From: Rhynchopus sp. YZ270_cl-10
Taxonomy: Eukaryota; Euglenozoa; Diplonemea; Diplonemida; Diplonemidae
Direction of reading: 5' to 3'
Assembly: GCA_964035575.1 (NCBI GenBank)
Contig: OZ037871.1
Span: 186,001 to 250,000, forward strand
DNA length: 64,000 nt
How positions within the stretch are numbered: the first letter of the stretch is position 1; each line of letters opens with the position of its first letter. The notes beneath the pieces were generated by a model. The model did not search any database and was not told where the DNA came from. It was given only the letters and a program-made list of their open reading frames with translations. Position numbers and translations under genes: made by a program. Of this stretch, positions 26,701-33,397 are shown one piece after another.

Positions 26701-28872
26701 GTCCATCTCGGGGAACAGCTGCAGCATCGCAGTGTACTCAGACGCGAAGGTGTCCCTGTCCGCAGCCGTCAGCCCCGTCAGCGCCTTCAGGCCCAGTGCC
26801 GTCTGCAGGGACGTCGCGTCTGTCGACAGCACTGTCGCCTCTCGGTGGGTCATCATGGCGTCCTCGTCGGTTTTTGGGTTTTTGCTGCCCTCATCATCTT
26901 CGTGAGGTCTTTTCACTGATCTACCCTTTCCGTACACGTGCCTGAAAAAGTTGTACACGTACACGTTCAACATGACAGCAGGGCGCAACGTACCCAACAA
27001 CGTAAACTTCTGATATGCAAGTATCTCCCCCAACCCGAGCGAGCTGATAGTGTACTCTAGGGCCTCGGGGGCAAAGAGCTGACTACCCTCTTTTAGCTCT
27101 GTCTTAAGACTAGGACGAATGCCTTGGACAGCCCATTTGAAGCCCTTCGACAGCAGCGTCTCGAAGGTGATCATGTGTGAGTTCGTGTGTTTCGTCCCAA
27201 GCATCAGGTTCTGCGGGAAGTCAGTCCGCCTGCCAGCCAGGCTGTGTCCCACTCTGTGCAGCCACTCGTATTTTTGATTCAATGCTTTTCCACCCTCACT
27301 ACAAGCTTCTGCCACTATTTTGGCCGACTTCCCCATTGTGATGTGGGTGTCGATCCTCTTCGCACCCTTCTTGCCGCCAAGCTTCAGATCCTTAATGTGC
27401 TCCTCGCGTTTAGCCACAGATTCGACTTTGTTGTTGATATCCTGTACTGTGGGCTGGCAGTTGGCGAAGTTCATCACGTCCGGATCCTTCTTGTCTGAGA
27501 AGGGCGGGGTTTTGTACTTATCTGCGATGGTGTTCGTCTGGTAGATGTCAAAGGACGGGCAGGTGAAGACCAACACCATACCCGTCTCCTCCATCGGTCG
27601 TTCGTCGAGGTACTGAATCAGGTGCGTCTGATCACCTACACTCTTTTCAATGCTGTCCTTCATTGCTTCCTTGAATTTCTCCTTCTCCTCTTCTCCCACT
27701 TTGAGGTAGACATCAATAGCGACGTCGGACGCAAAGCGCCCAAAGGGGTTGTACGACCCGCCAGACGCATCCGAAATGACCTCCTGTGGGAACTTGTCGA
27801 GGATGTCATTGTACTCGTCATTTGGGACTTTCAGTTGTAACATTTTCGTTTTACGATTCTCGATGTACGGAAGACTCCCGATATAGGGAATATCGAACAG
27901 GCCATCGGGGTGCCAATACATCGTTGGCCTCATGCCGTGAAGTGGTGCGAGTGCGAATGCTTCCCCTGCTATCCGCTTCTCTGCGAGCGCCGCAAGCGCC
28001 TGAAGGGAAATGAAGTGCTTCGTAGTCTTGAAGTAAATGTTCTGTGGAGTCACATCCTCGAAGAGAGGTGTCATGATGCGGTCGGGGTCCTCGGTCTCGA
28101 CCATCTTTCTGAAGTGCAGATCCTCCCATGCCTCAATTATAACGGTCTTCATGCTGTCACCGAACCGTGCATGAATCACACGTGCCTCATGATAATCCCC
28201 TCCAGCCTTGAATACAATTTTGAAACTGTTGTCCAGACTCATTTTCTTCGTCACTGTAACGGTGACCTGATGTGCCGACTGGGGTGAGACTTTGAGGGAC
28301 GCACCATTTTTAACTACGCTCACATCGAGCGTGTCTCCAGCATGGGCTTCCCCACCAGCTTTTGCAATGGTAAAAACCACATTCCCCGGATCCTGACCGC
28401 CCTTAAACTCAAAGTCCACCCACGCAATTGTAACTTCCTCGTTCTTGCGAAACGTGTAGATGTCGTCCTCGACCAGTGTTTTGTAGAGGGGGTTGATGTC
28501 GTCAACATAGCCCTGTACAGCAGCTATTTTCAGGAGCGCCTCGTTCTCTTCAGTAGAACCTCCCTGCATGGCAGAAGATGCAACGCACACACCAACGGAG
28601 GCTGCTCCAGCTCGTTCGTAGCAGTGGTCTTTCTTAAGATGAACCTTCTGAAGTACGCCGTTCTCATCCTGAGCGTCTGCCTTCCTGTACGACCGTCCGC
28701 ACACAGACTTGCACTGACCAGATTCCCACCTGCAGCCTTGAAGAAACGACGGAAATGTAGCAGAAGTCTTCAAGCAAGCGTCCTGAGGTAAACCATTGCA
28801 TCCGTCGTTTGTTATACTACCACGCTTATAGCAATTGATTGCCACCGAAAGGCATGCAAGTAGCGGCAACAT
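17758..28872 (-). CDS. Giant secreted multidomain protein, copy 2 (intact frame)
   Basis: This is an uninterrupted 3,704-residue protein from the conserved MLPLLACLSVA start. An in-frame ATG 39 bases upstream is not conserved in copy 1. After the signal peptide come a Cys-rich segment, an unrecognised domain to about residue 640, and a charged linker SVKRPHEDDEGSKNPK. A beta-rich repetitive region (about 690-1820) precedes a 40-residue amphipathic Ala/Gly/Lys helix ending IGGLFGKK. After helical sequence, a run of Ig/HYR-like repeats (about 2240-3380) carries RTWT..DRCG or WTVSDTCGQ signatures. The tail has a Trp/His-rich patch (about 3590-3635). Many Cys and N-x-T/S sites suit an extracellular protein. 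No membrane anchor is seen. Adhesion or a matrix role is a guess. Confidence 0.85.
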   Translation of the reverse strand: MLPLLACLSVAINCYKRGSITNDGCNGLPQDACLKTSATFPSFLQGCRWESGQCKSVCGRSYRKADAQDENGVLQKVHLKKDHCYERAGAASVGVCVASSAMQGGSTEENEALLKIAAVQGYVDDINPLYKTLVEDDIYTFRKNEEVTIAWVDFEFKGGQDPGNVVFTIAKAGGEAHAGDTLDVSVVKNGASLKVSPQSAHQVTVTVTKKMSLDNSFKIVFKAGGDYHEARVIHARFGDSMKTVIIEAWEDLHFRKMVETEDPDRIMTPLFEDVTPQNIYFKTTKHFISLQALAALAEKRIAGEAFALAPLHGMRPTMYWHPDGLFDIPYIGSLPYIENRKTKMLQLKVPNDEYNDILDKFPQEVISDASGGSYNPFGRFASDVAIDVYLKVGEEEKEKFKEAMKDSIEKSVGDQTHLIQYLDERPMEETGMVLVFTCPSFDIYQTNTIADKYKTPPFSDKKDPDVMNFANCQPTVQDINNKVESVAKREEHIKDLKLGGKKGAKRIDTHITMGKSAKIVAEACSEGGKALNQKYEWLHRVGHSLAGRRTDFPQNLMLGTKHTNSHMITFETLLSKGFKWAVQGIRPSLKTELKEGSQLFAPEALEYTISSLGLGEILAYQKFTLLGTLRPAVMLNVYVYNFFRHVYGKGRSVKRPHEDDEGSKNPKTDEDAMMTHREATVLSTDATSLQTALGLKALTGLTAADRDTFASEYTAMLQLFPEMDTTFAVAEAKTGAAVATLASGNDVALTLHALVVGEHYFAAFRAQGTESLLPVLPGLTFGDQRLLVMRDAEGTTEVYVSCTVGLEDAFTFVPGLVSHVGGFATPFAVTAAVPTWYSLDSLNFDAYLRFRAPLPLPSAVQLSSAGGVTLMLDTVTLRLGVFTAGTTKDVSPSFEADGRLRWGTSAADEVALSVYGGAHAGGGGYFGAVVENWVHPFGIDVTVTRAALQFDLPLTEAEMQVSLDLCNIELSGAYSTTDGVALRGEATCDLQLADVAAWFEAQTGTTGLSIPAEMPDMTITSFGMSVCPPNGHIFASGQSCSSGVQLWGTAATPGGATVAVHVQMDKSRLSVSTTVADFAVTDTIVLRKAHLAFSLGGGVPAVVQLSASLDLSSVSVWVEGEYEAGSVFLKAGLSGVTLEDVVALGAELTGGSAFTVPSNMDVMLTTLELSVCTFENDARCTKGVTVHGAAMMEGVAVDLVITITPEELSFVGTATDVPVGYLTVDTLTLSMVLPRGGGGGGVSLTAEGTLQVTDTLTLTLSGTYSRTDGYSLTGGVDGAVKVRTLVSALYSSSGGGADTPVVSNLQATVAKTTTPPTFFVSVSGHVTRMTLAGVYAAITGDTFPDVFPGLGDIGLSAAVVSVRVEDGGVTVAVATTSTISVPLFGGDAMLSLEGSYNNRKEVSVLGVLRWEADSEDSNFAMRSKEGTGLEISAGWRDDAVGVMARLPLMICIHDCSAPQAQKQIVYIIGELGIEKSGSDVLLAGSLEMQGKLTKLFGVPILHVSDVLVGIKVEMQTRRVDEVKLAGKLELGRERECAVATSTRCLRFEGRLEIYTSSPQDNLVEVRITSLKLGEMWDVAGDWVTALQSFPMPSVLRDLGIQYFEKPGLVCPDANNDDCYALVRYRASEGFRLRGQINFFFGLKLGLDIEVGPSRFYLKTVLQDVTLFGIFKIENAFFEVTEAPSFKLTGKLSVPVLSLSMTVDGTISAHGIDVAAEMNFFGFVRPRVEVLFPFAGGGAKVGIGGFRIGVVHVSDMTVTTQEAAAVRLRAEVSFMYFARATVDVAMSEDEVSFTATVRTPVMDVSCTATSYKGSGRFGLSFSFDFVAFKNLAKAAKAVGQAAVAVGKGIVKGVTKVFSAIGGLFGKKYVYNTPAQKENCRQVRIDEGTTHSIIYAFTEEILGDGNIEPFAYLNKFESHPLHARYLQLAREMHTAEYTLRLLFGPVKKVNEYYTGIHDLGLKEREPADAPPLFPASFCHWVTTDIVYGCDLVQHDGTDANDWFELTATTASNEDNKVLNNGRSWIKCMEDDATQYKAMYDAAVLMADQKRKMQQATDTAKHKTGGLMDLANSSAPDTAQFVVQGVPTAFQTAGQHYTGSTVAAAVVNEFGPSENLGIQAVVRILTDEGQFADELVDFGGVLDLHNWDDLERTVSEAETLISNKMWEVVHKGKAVLQDLRNSIPPEYPEYPTLVAEIDTILEETIAEVEQIVVDEAPLPLTVSVDGSAVTVTTAGAPDELSGSASVDALVAATEAKLVVSHDAGRCGSVTTKTHTVDEVAAFAVAGLPTCGSVYLRVEWTVSDTCGQSASVEQFVVVSPAYTDATGWATTPAQRVDFTMATFVDVAAGAPATHTYLAVGAYRSTLVHSLTMEESGAVLVPGTCEWRYTRTWSAELTPSAAESGFCRAPGALRFTQEVVVANDVAWFSPAVVVPSVALLHDHRVLPTVQFAAPDMLAAVQPVYTAAQAAKGMRYTYDLSHTDVLDDPVVGPLTRTWTVAAPQCTPSLPAVVLTQRVTIVFPEPELGPAVPQTFGCGETQVHTKPHVTSKVDVCGPVTVRIVSTVATPNPFPTSVCGSRYETVTWQAFHRAACGGVGSSPVAQLVSIVPRFSHAPADVSAVPTTSPLAPASTGGAAVADACVAPLAVSYADVAGADGTCGHWTVQRVWTLAPPAGAVPTPSGCVPLTHLQHIHVEDLETPVWTHIPDAAVVVPFFENWRAAHPVPRAAETPHADMVALGIGVSHPTYLTSEDTVVRPWMDAVVEGTCRERGLATLHRTWTAGDRCGNEATFTQEVMLQHPPAALTSTQVWDAGAGLLAYAAGVDQLPSVCDAGKLVSTAGEYDALDGLQQAEEPECDAWDAHGCRRLSAIGVVDVAVHQVRPEFATFPPDATTYTNSTLDAYDVAGGLGYPTGEAYCATPFHIWHRDEAPVLVACGVWTINRVWKVQPHYQDCGTGDDYPASLTRERVQVITVHDLEAPVWTHTPDAAVVVPFFENWRAAHPVPRAAETPHADMVALGIGVSHPTYLTSEDTVVRPWMDAAVEGTCRERGLATLHRTWTAGDRCGNEATFTQEVMLQHPPAALTSTQVWDAGAGLLAYAAGVDQLPSVCDAGKLVSTAGEYDALDGLQQAEEPECDAWDAHGCRRLSAIGVVDVAVHQVRPEFATFPPDATTYTNSTLDAYDVAGGLGYPTGEAYCATPFHIWHRDEAPVLVACGVWTINRVWKVQPHYQDCGTGDDYPASLTRERVQVITVRDVFAPQFASTPAAEVVVAFLNDYGPSVAGVPTVVDVATHADMAALNLTSYRINLTFADTVAFSAAGAAGCTDGLAVVERTWTTEDRCGSADSWRQTIRIEHPRRGGEGTGVMGHVSGFKAFSVGDVSAVDVAAASGAVGTQGDVVLRRSVFGPASAARPEHAATLADNATEQCGAAVANLTDVVDELAEFSDSLLMLPENLCTGPKLVECVRPGLTSSCSVVANTTAPLAEAVVDYADNLTLVGEGQVYNFFTIDLDTWLVKQEVMVEVERRSWKDMKNWWRRGVRTETPVQKPFMRVRAGGFVFVNVVYESVHGHEDTLRDTLFEGASLGPDFVLFNMKQLCSSKGKSRSSRHTDCRHHRWHAYPWHHLAWAHLHHTFASLQYGHHSNHLNLVNVSLPGTLLTQDSYVSVSVVDSEVFGQVLSAGTKLQLATTRFHCNLFVANAVCDISGCPSVP
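19125..20798 (-). repeat. 837-bp in-frame tandem duplication inside giant gene copy 2
   Basis: Two nearly identical 837-bp units (279 codons each) sit head to tail. The second starts 837 bp after the first and differs by only a few bases. Copy 1 of the gene has a single unit at about 4008-4845. The unit encodes roughly two Ig/HYR-like repeats (DLEAPVWTH..; CGVWTINRVWKV). The small divergence indicates a recent event. Confidence 0.9.
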
Positions 28873-29181
28873 GAGCAGAACGCCCCTTCCGTCAGTGCTA
28901 TCCTTTTTCAACTACGAAAAGTGTTTTGATATGTTTTGGCAATGTGTGATCTGCTGTGTGAGATGGCACTCAAGGAGGGGCGGGAAGGGGAAGGGGAAGG
29001 GGGTGGGAAAAAAGGGGGGCATGGTCGAAAGGAAAGCTTCTCAGCGAATGTCAACGCTGTTGTAGAATTAGTGTGGATCACCATCACGAAGACAAAGTCC
29101 CCGCTCAGCGTCCAGTGCCCTGGAAAAATTCTATCATCATTGAAGCAGCAGAAATCTTCTTGGCAGCCTAAGTATTGGAAA
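28873..29181 (-). promoter_or_regulatory. 5' flank of giant gene copy 2, duplicated with the gene
   Basis: Nearly identical to 12873-13183, including the purine-rich GGGAAGGGGAAGGGG tract on the plus strand (a pyrimidine tract on the coding strand). Similarity fades near 29181, giving the upstream edge of the duplicated block. Confidence 0.4.
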
Positions 29182-29299
29182 GGGGCGAAATCGCTTTACT
29201 AAAAAGAGGCTAGTTTCCAAAAAAAAAAAATTAACTTGAAAGAACTCTAGAAAAAAAAACAGCTGTGAAGCCTATTTTTCCTCTATTTTTACCCCCTTT

Positions 29300-30921
29300 T
29301 CATTTAATCTCATTGAACTGCTCTGATAGGACTTCAAACGGGAGTTTTACGTCACCCAGCTGGTCATGCGGCATGAGACGATCTTCGAGGCATTCGGGAC
29401 GCCGTCGTGGGAGGCGACGCAGACGTTGTGTGGCTGAGGACGTCGCGACAGAGTACACTGATGCTGTGGCAGGCGAGATGCAGCCACCTTCCGTGTACTG
29501 CATCGACGGCGTCACACCACCACCACCACGTGACCCAACTTCCGACGCCGGGCTGCGGCAACTCCCCCTACTCCCAGGCCGTCGTTGTCTCTCCCCCAAC
29601 AGATCCACAGAGGTACGGTGGTCTGGATACCGGTACGACACCAACATCGAGCGTGAATGAATCGCACGGTGCAACGACAGCCTCTTCGGCGGGCACACAA
29701 GCTGTGTGAAGCGCCGCTCTATGATGTCCCCTGTGCTGGCGGAGACAACGCTTTTGGTGGGGCTCGCTGGGGCACCACCCGCATCGGGTTCGTCGTTGCC
29801 CCATTCATCTGTAAGGGGAAAGGTAGAAGAGAATAGGGGGCGGAGGGGATGGAGGGGGAGTGGGGTGTATACTCTGTCGAAGGTATTCCGCAAGCGTCTC
29901 CCAGTTGGTCTGCTGCTTGCGGAAGTCAAAGCGGAAGGCATCGGAGCGGAACATCTTGTTGACGATCTCTTCAATGGGGCCTGCGGGGTGGGGTGGGGTG
30001 AGATGCTAGCATATGTGTAAAGAAAGAATTGTTCTTGATGCAGGCTCCTCGACTGACTCACGTACGATGCCAGTCATGGATGAAAGCACAAAAGACTACG
30101 CACTATACTTCCTATTCAAATGTGGCTATTTGTGTTGTGTTTGGGCTCATACCCAAACGCAACACAGTCACATAGATGGGGAATGTGTCGTACCCAATGC
30201 TTTGTTCCATACACAATCACATACCATGCAGCTTCGGTGCGACTATGAATCGCCGCAGCATCCGCATCGTGGAGTAGTAGAGGAACTCGTAGAAGATGCG
30301 CTCGCTTGCGGAGGATGTGAACTTGTACGTGAGGAGCGCCTTTGAGTAGCGTAGGTGCATCTCCTTGAAGAGTGCCTTGCACTCCGCCTTTCCTTCTGCG
30401 ACTGCGGCGCGCGTCTGCGCATCGGCAGCACCCTCCGCAAGCTGATGCTTCTTTGCAAGGTAGTTGAACAACGCGAAGAAGTAGTTCACACACGACCCAA
30501 AGTAGTTGCCAGACTCATCGCGCTCCGCCCTGCGGAGAAGGTAGGTACCACTGGGGGGCTGCGCGACACAGCCGTAGCGGTTTTCGCGTGCACTGTCTTG
30601 TTGCAGCGTGATCTGTCCGTGTTTGCCTACGGTGAAGTCGATACTGCATCGGCCAAAGCGGAGGGCAGGGGAGGCTGGGATGTCGATGCTTGTCTTCTTG
30701 CGTGCGTAGTCGCTTTCGATGACGCCAGCGATGGGGCCGGGGACCTCGCATTCACGGCGAATCCAGCAGACGTACCACAGCGGGCGGATGTGGCAGAAGT
30801 GCTCCAACTCAGGAAGCTTCACAAGCTCGCGCCAGCGTGCACTGCCCTTCACAAACTCAAGCAGCGCGTCTCGCTCATCGCGGATCTTTTGCCGTCGGTC
30901 CTCCTTCTCATCCACCTGCAT
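29300..30921 (-). CDS. Three-exon gene of unknown function
   Basis: Exons at 30225-30921, 29873-29980 and 29300-29808 join to a 437-residue protein. Intron 1 (29981-30224, 244 bp) runs GTATGT to CCGCAG. Intron 2 (29809-29872, 64 bp) runs GTATAC to TTACAG. Splicing keeps the frame and links LTYKFTSSASERIFYEF through PKLHGPIEEIVNKMF to LRQNEWGNDEPDAGG. The N-terminal 270 residues are folded-looking. The C-terminal third is Ser/Arg/Pro-rich and probably disordered. No signal peptide or membrane segment is seen. On the coding strand a T-rich tract ends in TTTAG immediately before the ATG, so an acceptor for a leader or a further 5' exon is possible. I do not recognise the family. Confidence 0.75.
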
Positions 30922-31241
30922 CTAAATGGAAGAGACAGCAAAAAAATGCGGGATTAGGGATTTTTCCCTAGCGTGTTCGAGAGTCGCAGTAGTTGTCACG
31001 TTATTCGGCAGCTGGCAACTGCCTTTTCTTTGAGAGGATTGTTTTTTTTAGGAAAAGTGTTGTGGACCCCTTTGAGAGGTGCCCCACCGTGTAATGTGTT
31101 GGAGGGAGCTGTGGGGAAGGAGTGGGAGAGGTGCATTCTAATAGAAAAAGAGTGACACGATGAACCGAAGCCTCTCTTTGCTTCTAAAGAAATGGAAGTT
31201 GTAAAGTGCAAGAAACAAATTCATACACTTTCTATACATAG
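30922..31241. other. Spacer
   Basis: No gene is seen. A copy of the short hairpin motif is at about 31150-31180, with stem GAAGC/GCTTC. Confidence 0.5.
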
Positions 31242-31506
31242 CGCTCCAATTAGAGTATTAGGGTATAATTAGAGTCTGGGGTTTTGGGCCAAGTCAGTTA
31301 GAGTCCAGTTAGAGTATAATTAGAGTCGCTTTTCTTTAATTAGACTATAATTAGAGTGCAGTTAGAGCATAATTAGACTCTAACTACACTCTAATTATAG
31401 TCTAATTAGAGTATAACAACAGGCTTCTTGTAGGTGCAAACGCCTTAAGGAACCGGTTCCCCTAAGGTTCCTCTGTAGGACCCAAGGTGCCCAGGTACGC
31501 ACATAG

Positions 31507-31548
31507 CTGAGAATAAGACTTGGGGACCAGGGACCCGGTTATTCTCAG
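31507..31548. repeat. Hairpin repeat, copy at 31.5 kb
   Basis: A perfect 10-bp stem, CTGAGAATAA with TTATTCTCAG, encloses a G/C-rich loop containing GGGGACCAGGGACC. A related hairpin lies at 54187-54244, 100 bp upstream of the kinesin start. Confidence 0.65.
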
Positions 31549-31674
31549 CAGGACTGGACAATATGTGTCAGCTATGGGTACCCAGGTACCCAGACCCGCG
31601 CAGTGGCACATGCCCTCAAGACCCACACATGAGGGAATGCGACACCGCAGCGTGCACCTTCGGTGCAACGCTGC

Positions 31675-32252
31675 AGACAGGCCAAACAGCGTTGGACTCA
31701 GAGGAATGCCTGCTGTGCAGGTATCAAACATGAGAACCAACTCCCAGCAACAAGGGGCGCCTTTTGGCGGGCGTTGTTGAGGGTGTTTGGGGTGCAAAGT
31801 TTTCCACAATTTTGATGCGCGGGTACAGAAGTGTTGTCTTGTTCTTTCATCTCTAGGAATGTAAATGCCAATCGGGTTTAACTCTCGCTAAGGGGTCGAA
31901 GGGGGTAATCCCAGTATCAAAGGTTGTGTCGACGGGAAATCTATGAGTATACGTTCATTTCATCCACAGAATAACTACTTATGAACCCGGGAGATATCCA
32001 AGCCTCGCGCTAAACCACCACCCGCGATTGACTTAGATGTTATAACAAAGAGAATTCCTAACAAAACAACACCCTGCCCCATACACACAGGCCACCCACA
32101 AGGAGTGTGAATTGTGCACTGGTTTTCTGGGGAAACAAACAATATTTTCTTGTGGTCCTCTGCAAGCAGAGAACAGACTTTCTGGATTACAAAGTCGAAT
32201 TTCTTGCACTAGCTATGCTCCCTGGGTTAATGGCTATAGCATTGGTTGATGT
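31675..32252 (+). ncRNA. Candidate structured RNA-like core, copy A
   Basis: This block aligns in order, but in opposite orientation, with 57538-58322. Shared anchors are GACAGGCCAAACAGCGTTGG, ATGAGAACCAACTCCC, GGGTGTTTGGGGTG, GCGGGTACAGA with TTGTTCTTTC, and TTGCACTAGCTATGCTCCC. Between anchors the two copies differ in sequence but keep hairpins: CCTGC-TGT-GCAGG here against GCAGTG..CACTGC there; CAACA..TGTTG with different inner stems; CTCTGC-AA-GCAGAG near 32160; GACTTT..AAAGTC near 32180. There is no open frame. Conserved pairing with changing sequence suggests an RNA fold. Orientation and transcription are not known. Alternatively it is only the conserved interior of a mobile element. 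Confidence 0.35.
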
Positions 32253-32434
32253 GCCCCTCTTATTGACCCTATTATAAGACTCTAATTATGCTCTAATTAG
32301 AGTCCAGTTAGAGTTTAGAGTTCAGTTAGAGTTTTAAAGACTCTAATTATACTCTAACTGCCGACTCTAATTATCTAATTAGAGTATAATTAGAGCGTTA
32401 TGTGTAACTTTCAAATAAAAATTTGAAAGCATTA

Positions 32435-33397
32435 GGGGTGGCATCAAAACAAAAAACGCGGACAATGTCCGCGTTTTTGGGGAATTTCAGACCCCCCCCT
32501 CCCCCCCCCAAAACGCGGACATTTTTTGTTTTTTTTTCCCCTATTTTTTGCTGGTTTTTGGGTGACGGGGTGCAAATTCGTGACCCAAAACACAGGTTTT
32601 TGGCATTTCCGGAATCCGTCCAGAAAGTGGTGGGGTCAATCTCGAAAATTGGACAATTTTTTGACCACTTAAATTTTTGAAAATATGAGCCCGGTCACTA
32701 ATACGTGGGGCCCATTTTCGGCCAAAAAATGCTGCTGAAAAAAATTTTCAGGTGAAAATTTTTCAGCCCCAAAACATGCCGCAATTTGCATTTCCGGGAT
32801 CTGTCCGCGCTGTGGTGGGGTCAATTTGCCGAAATGGCCAAGTTCTTGGTTTTGGTCAAAATGAGTGTAAGGTAAATGGGGCCAAGGTAAATCCCACAAC
32901 CCAGATTTTCTCTCTCTGATGCTGAAACCATGAAAATGTGCAAAAACACCGGCATTTGCATTTCCGGAATCCGTCCGTTCTGTGGTGGGGTCAATTTGCC
33001 AAAATGGACAAGTTCTTGATTTTGGTCAAAACCCGTCAGTGTAAGGTAAAGGGGTCCAAGTGTTTGCCTGTAGAAGCACATGGTAGCAGGGGTTTAAGGG
33101 CCCCCCATTCGTGTACATTTTGCAAAAAAACGCGGGCATCTTGTATTTTTTATTTTGCCCGAAAACACCGGCATTTGCATTTCCTGAATCCGCCGGTTCT
33201 GTGGTGGGGTCAATTTGCCGAAATGGACGAGTTTTTATAAATTTTGGTCAAAATCGTGTACAACCCCAGTGAAGAAAAAAATTTTCGAGGAAAAAAAAAC
33301 CCCCAAAATGTCCGCGTTTTCTGGAATTTCAGACCCCCCCCCCCTCCCCCCCCAAAAACGCGGACATTGTCCGCGTTTTTTGTTTTGATGCCACCCC
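32435..33397. mobile_element. Non-autonomous TIR element with TTA duplication, Harbinger-like
   Basis: The inverted ends are about 44 bp and essentially perfect. They start GGGGTGGCATCAAAAC and continue into a palindrome ACGCGGACAATGTCCGCGT. Flanks are TTA (32432-32434 and 33398-33400). A G-rich end and a TTA duplication are typical of PIF/Harbinger elements. No transposase is present. The interior holds four tandem copies of the shared motif. The 963-bp length and perfect ends suggest recent movement by an enzyme encoded elsewhere. Confidence 0.75.
32597..33254 (+). repeat. Four tandem copies of the shared 70-85 bp motif
   Basis: Copies at about 32597-32666, 32779-32862, 32949-33031 and 33169-33254 carry GGCATTTGCATTTCCGGAAT, then GTGGTGGGGTCAATTTGCC, then ATGGACAAGTTCTTG and TTTTGGTCAAAA. 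Spacing is 170-220 bp, and part of the linker (GTGTAAGGTAAA) also repeats. Other copies are at 15001, 16100 and 59810 (inverted), always inside TIR elements. Confidence 0.85.

Larger units (their letters stand above)
31242..32397. repeat. Element with inverted ATTAGAGT-type terminal arrays
   Basis: Both ends are arrays of degenerate octamers to decamers (AATTAGAGT, TAATTAGAGTC) in both orientations: 31246-31412 on the left, 32276-32397 on the right. The outermost ends are inverted (CGCTC..AATTA and TAATTAGAGCG). Between them lie GC-rich hairpins (31430-31675) and a core shared with 57538-58322. No open frame or clear target duplication is visible. It stops 37 bp short of the next element. Confidence 0.6.

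Noticed and set aside
31675-32252. Group I intron, RNase P or signal-recognition RNA identity for the structured core
   Set aside because: I compared it with remembered conserved motifs of these RNAs and found no convincing match, so it is left unnamed.
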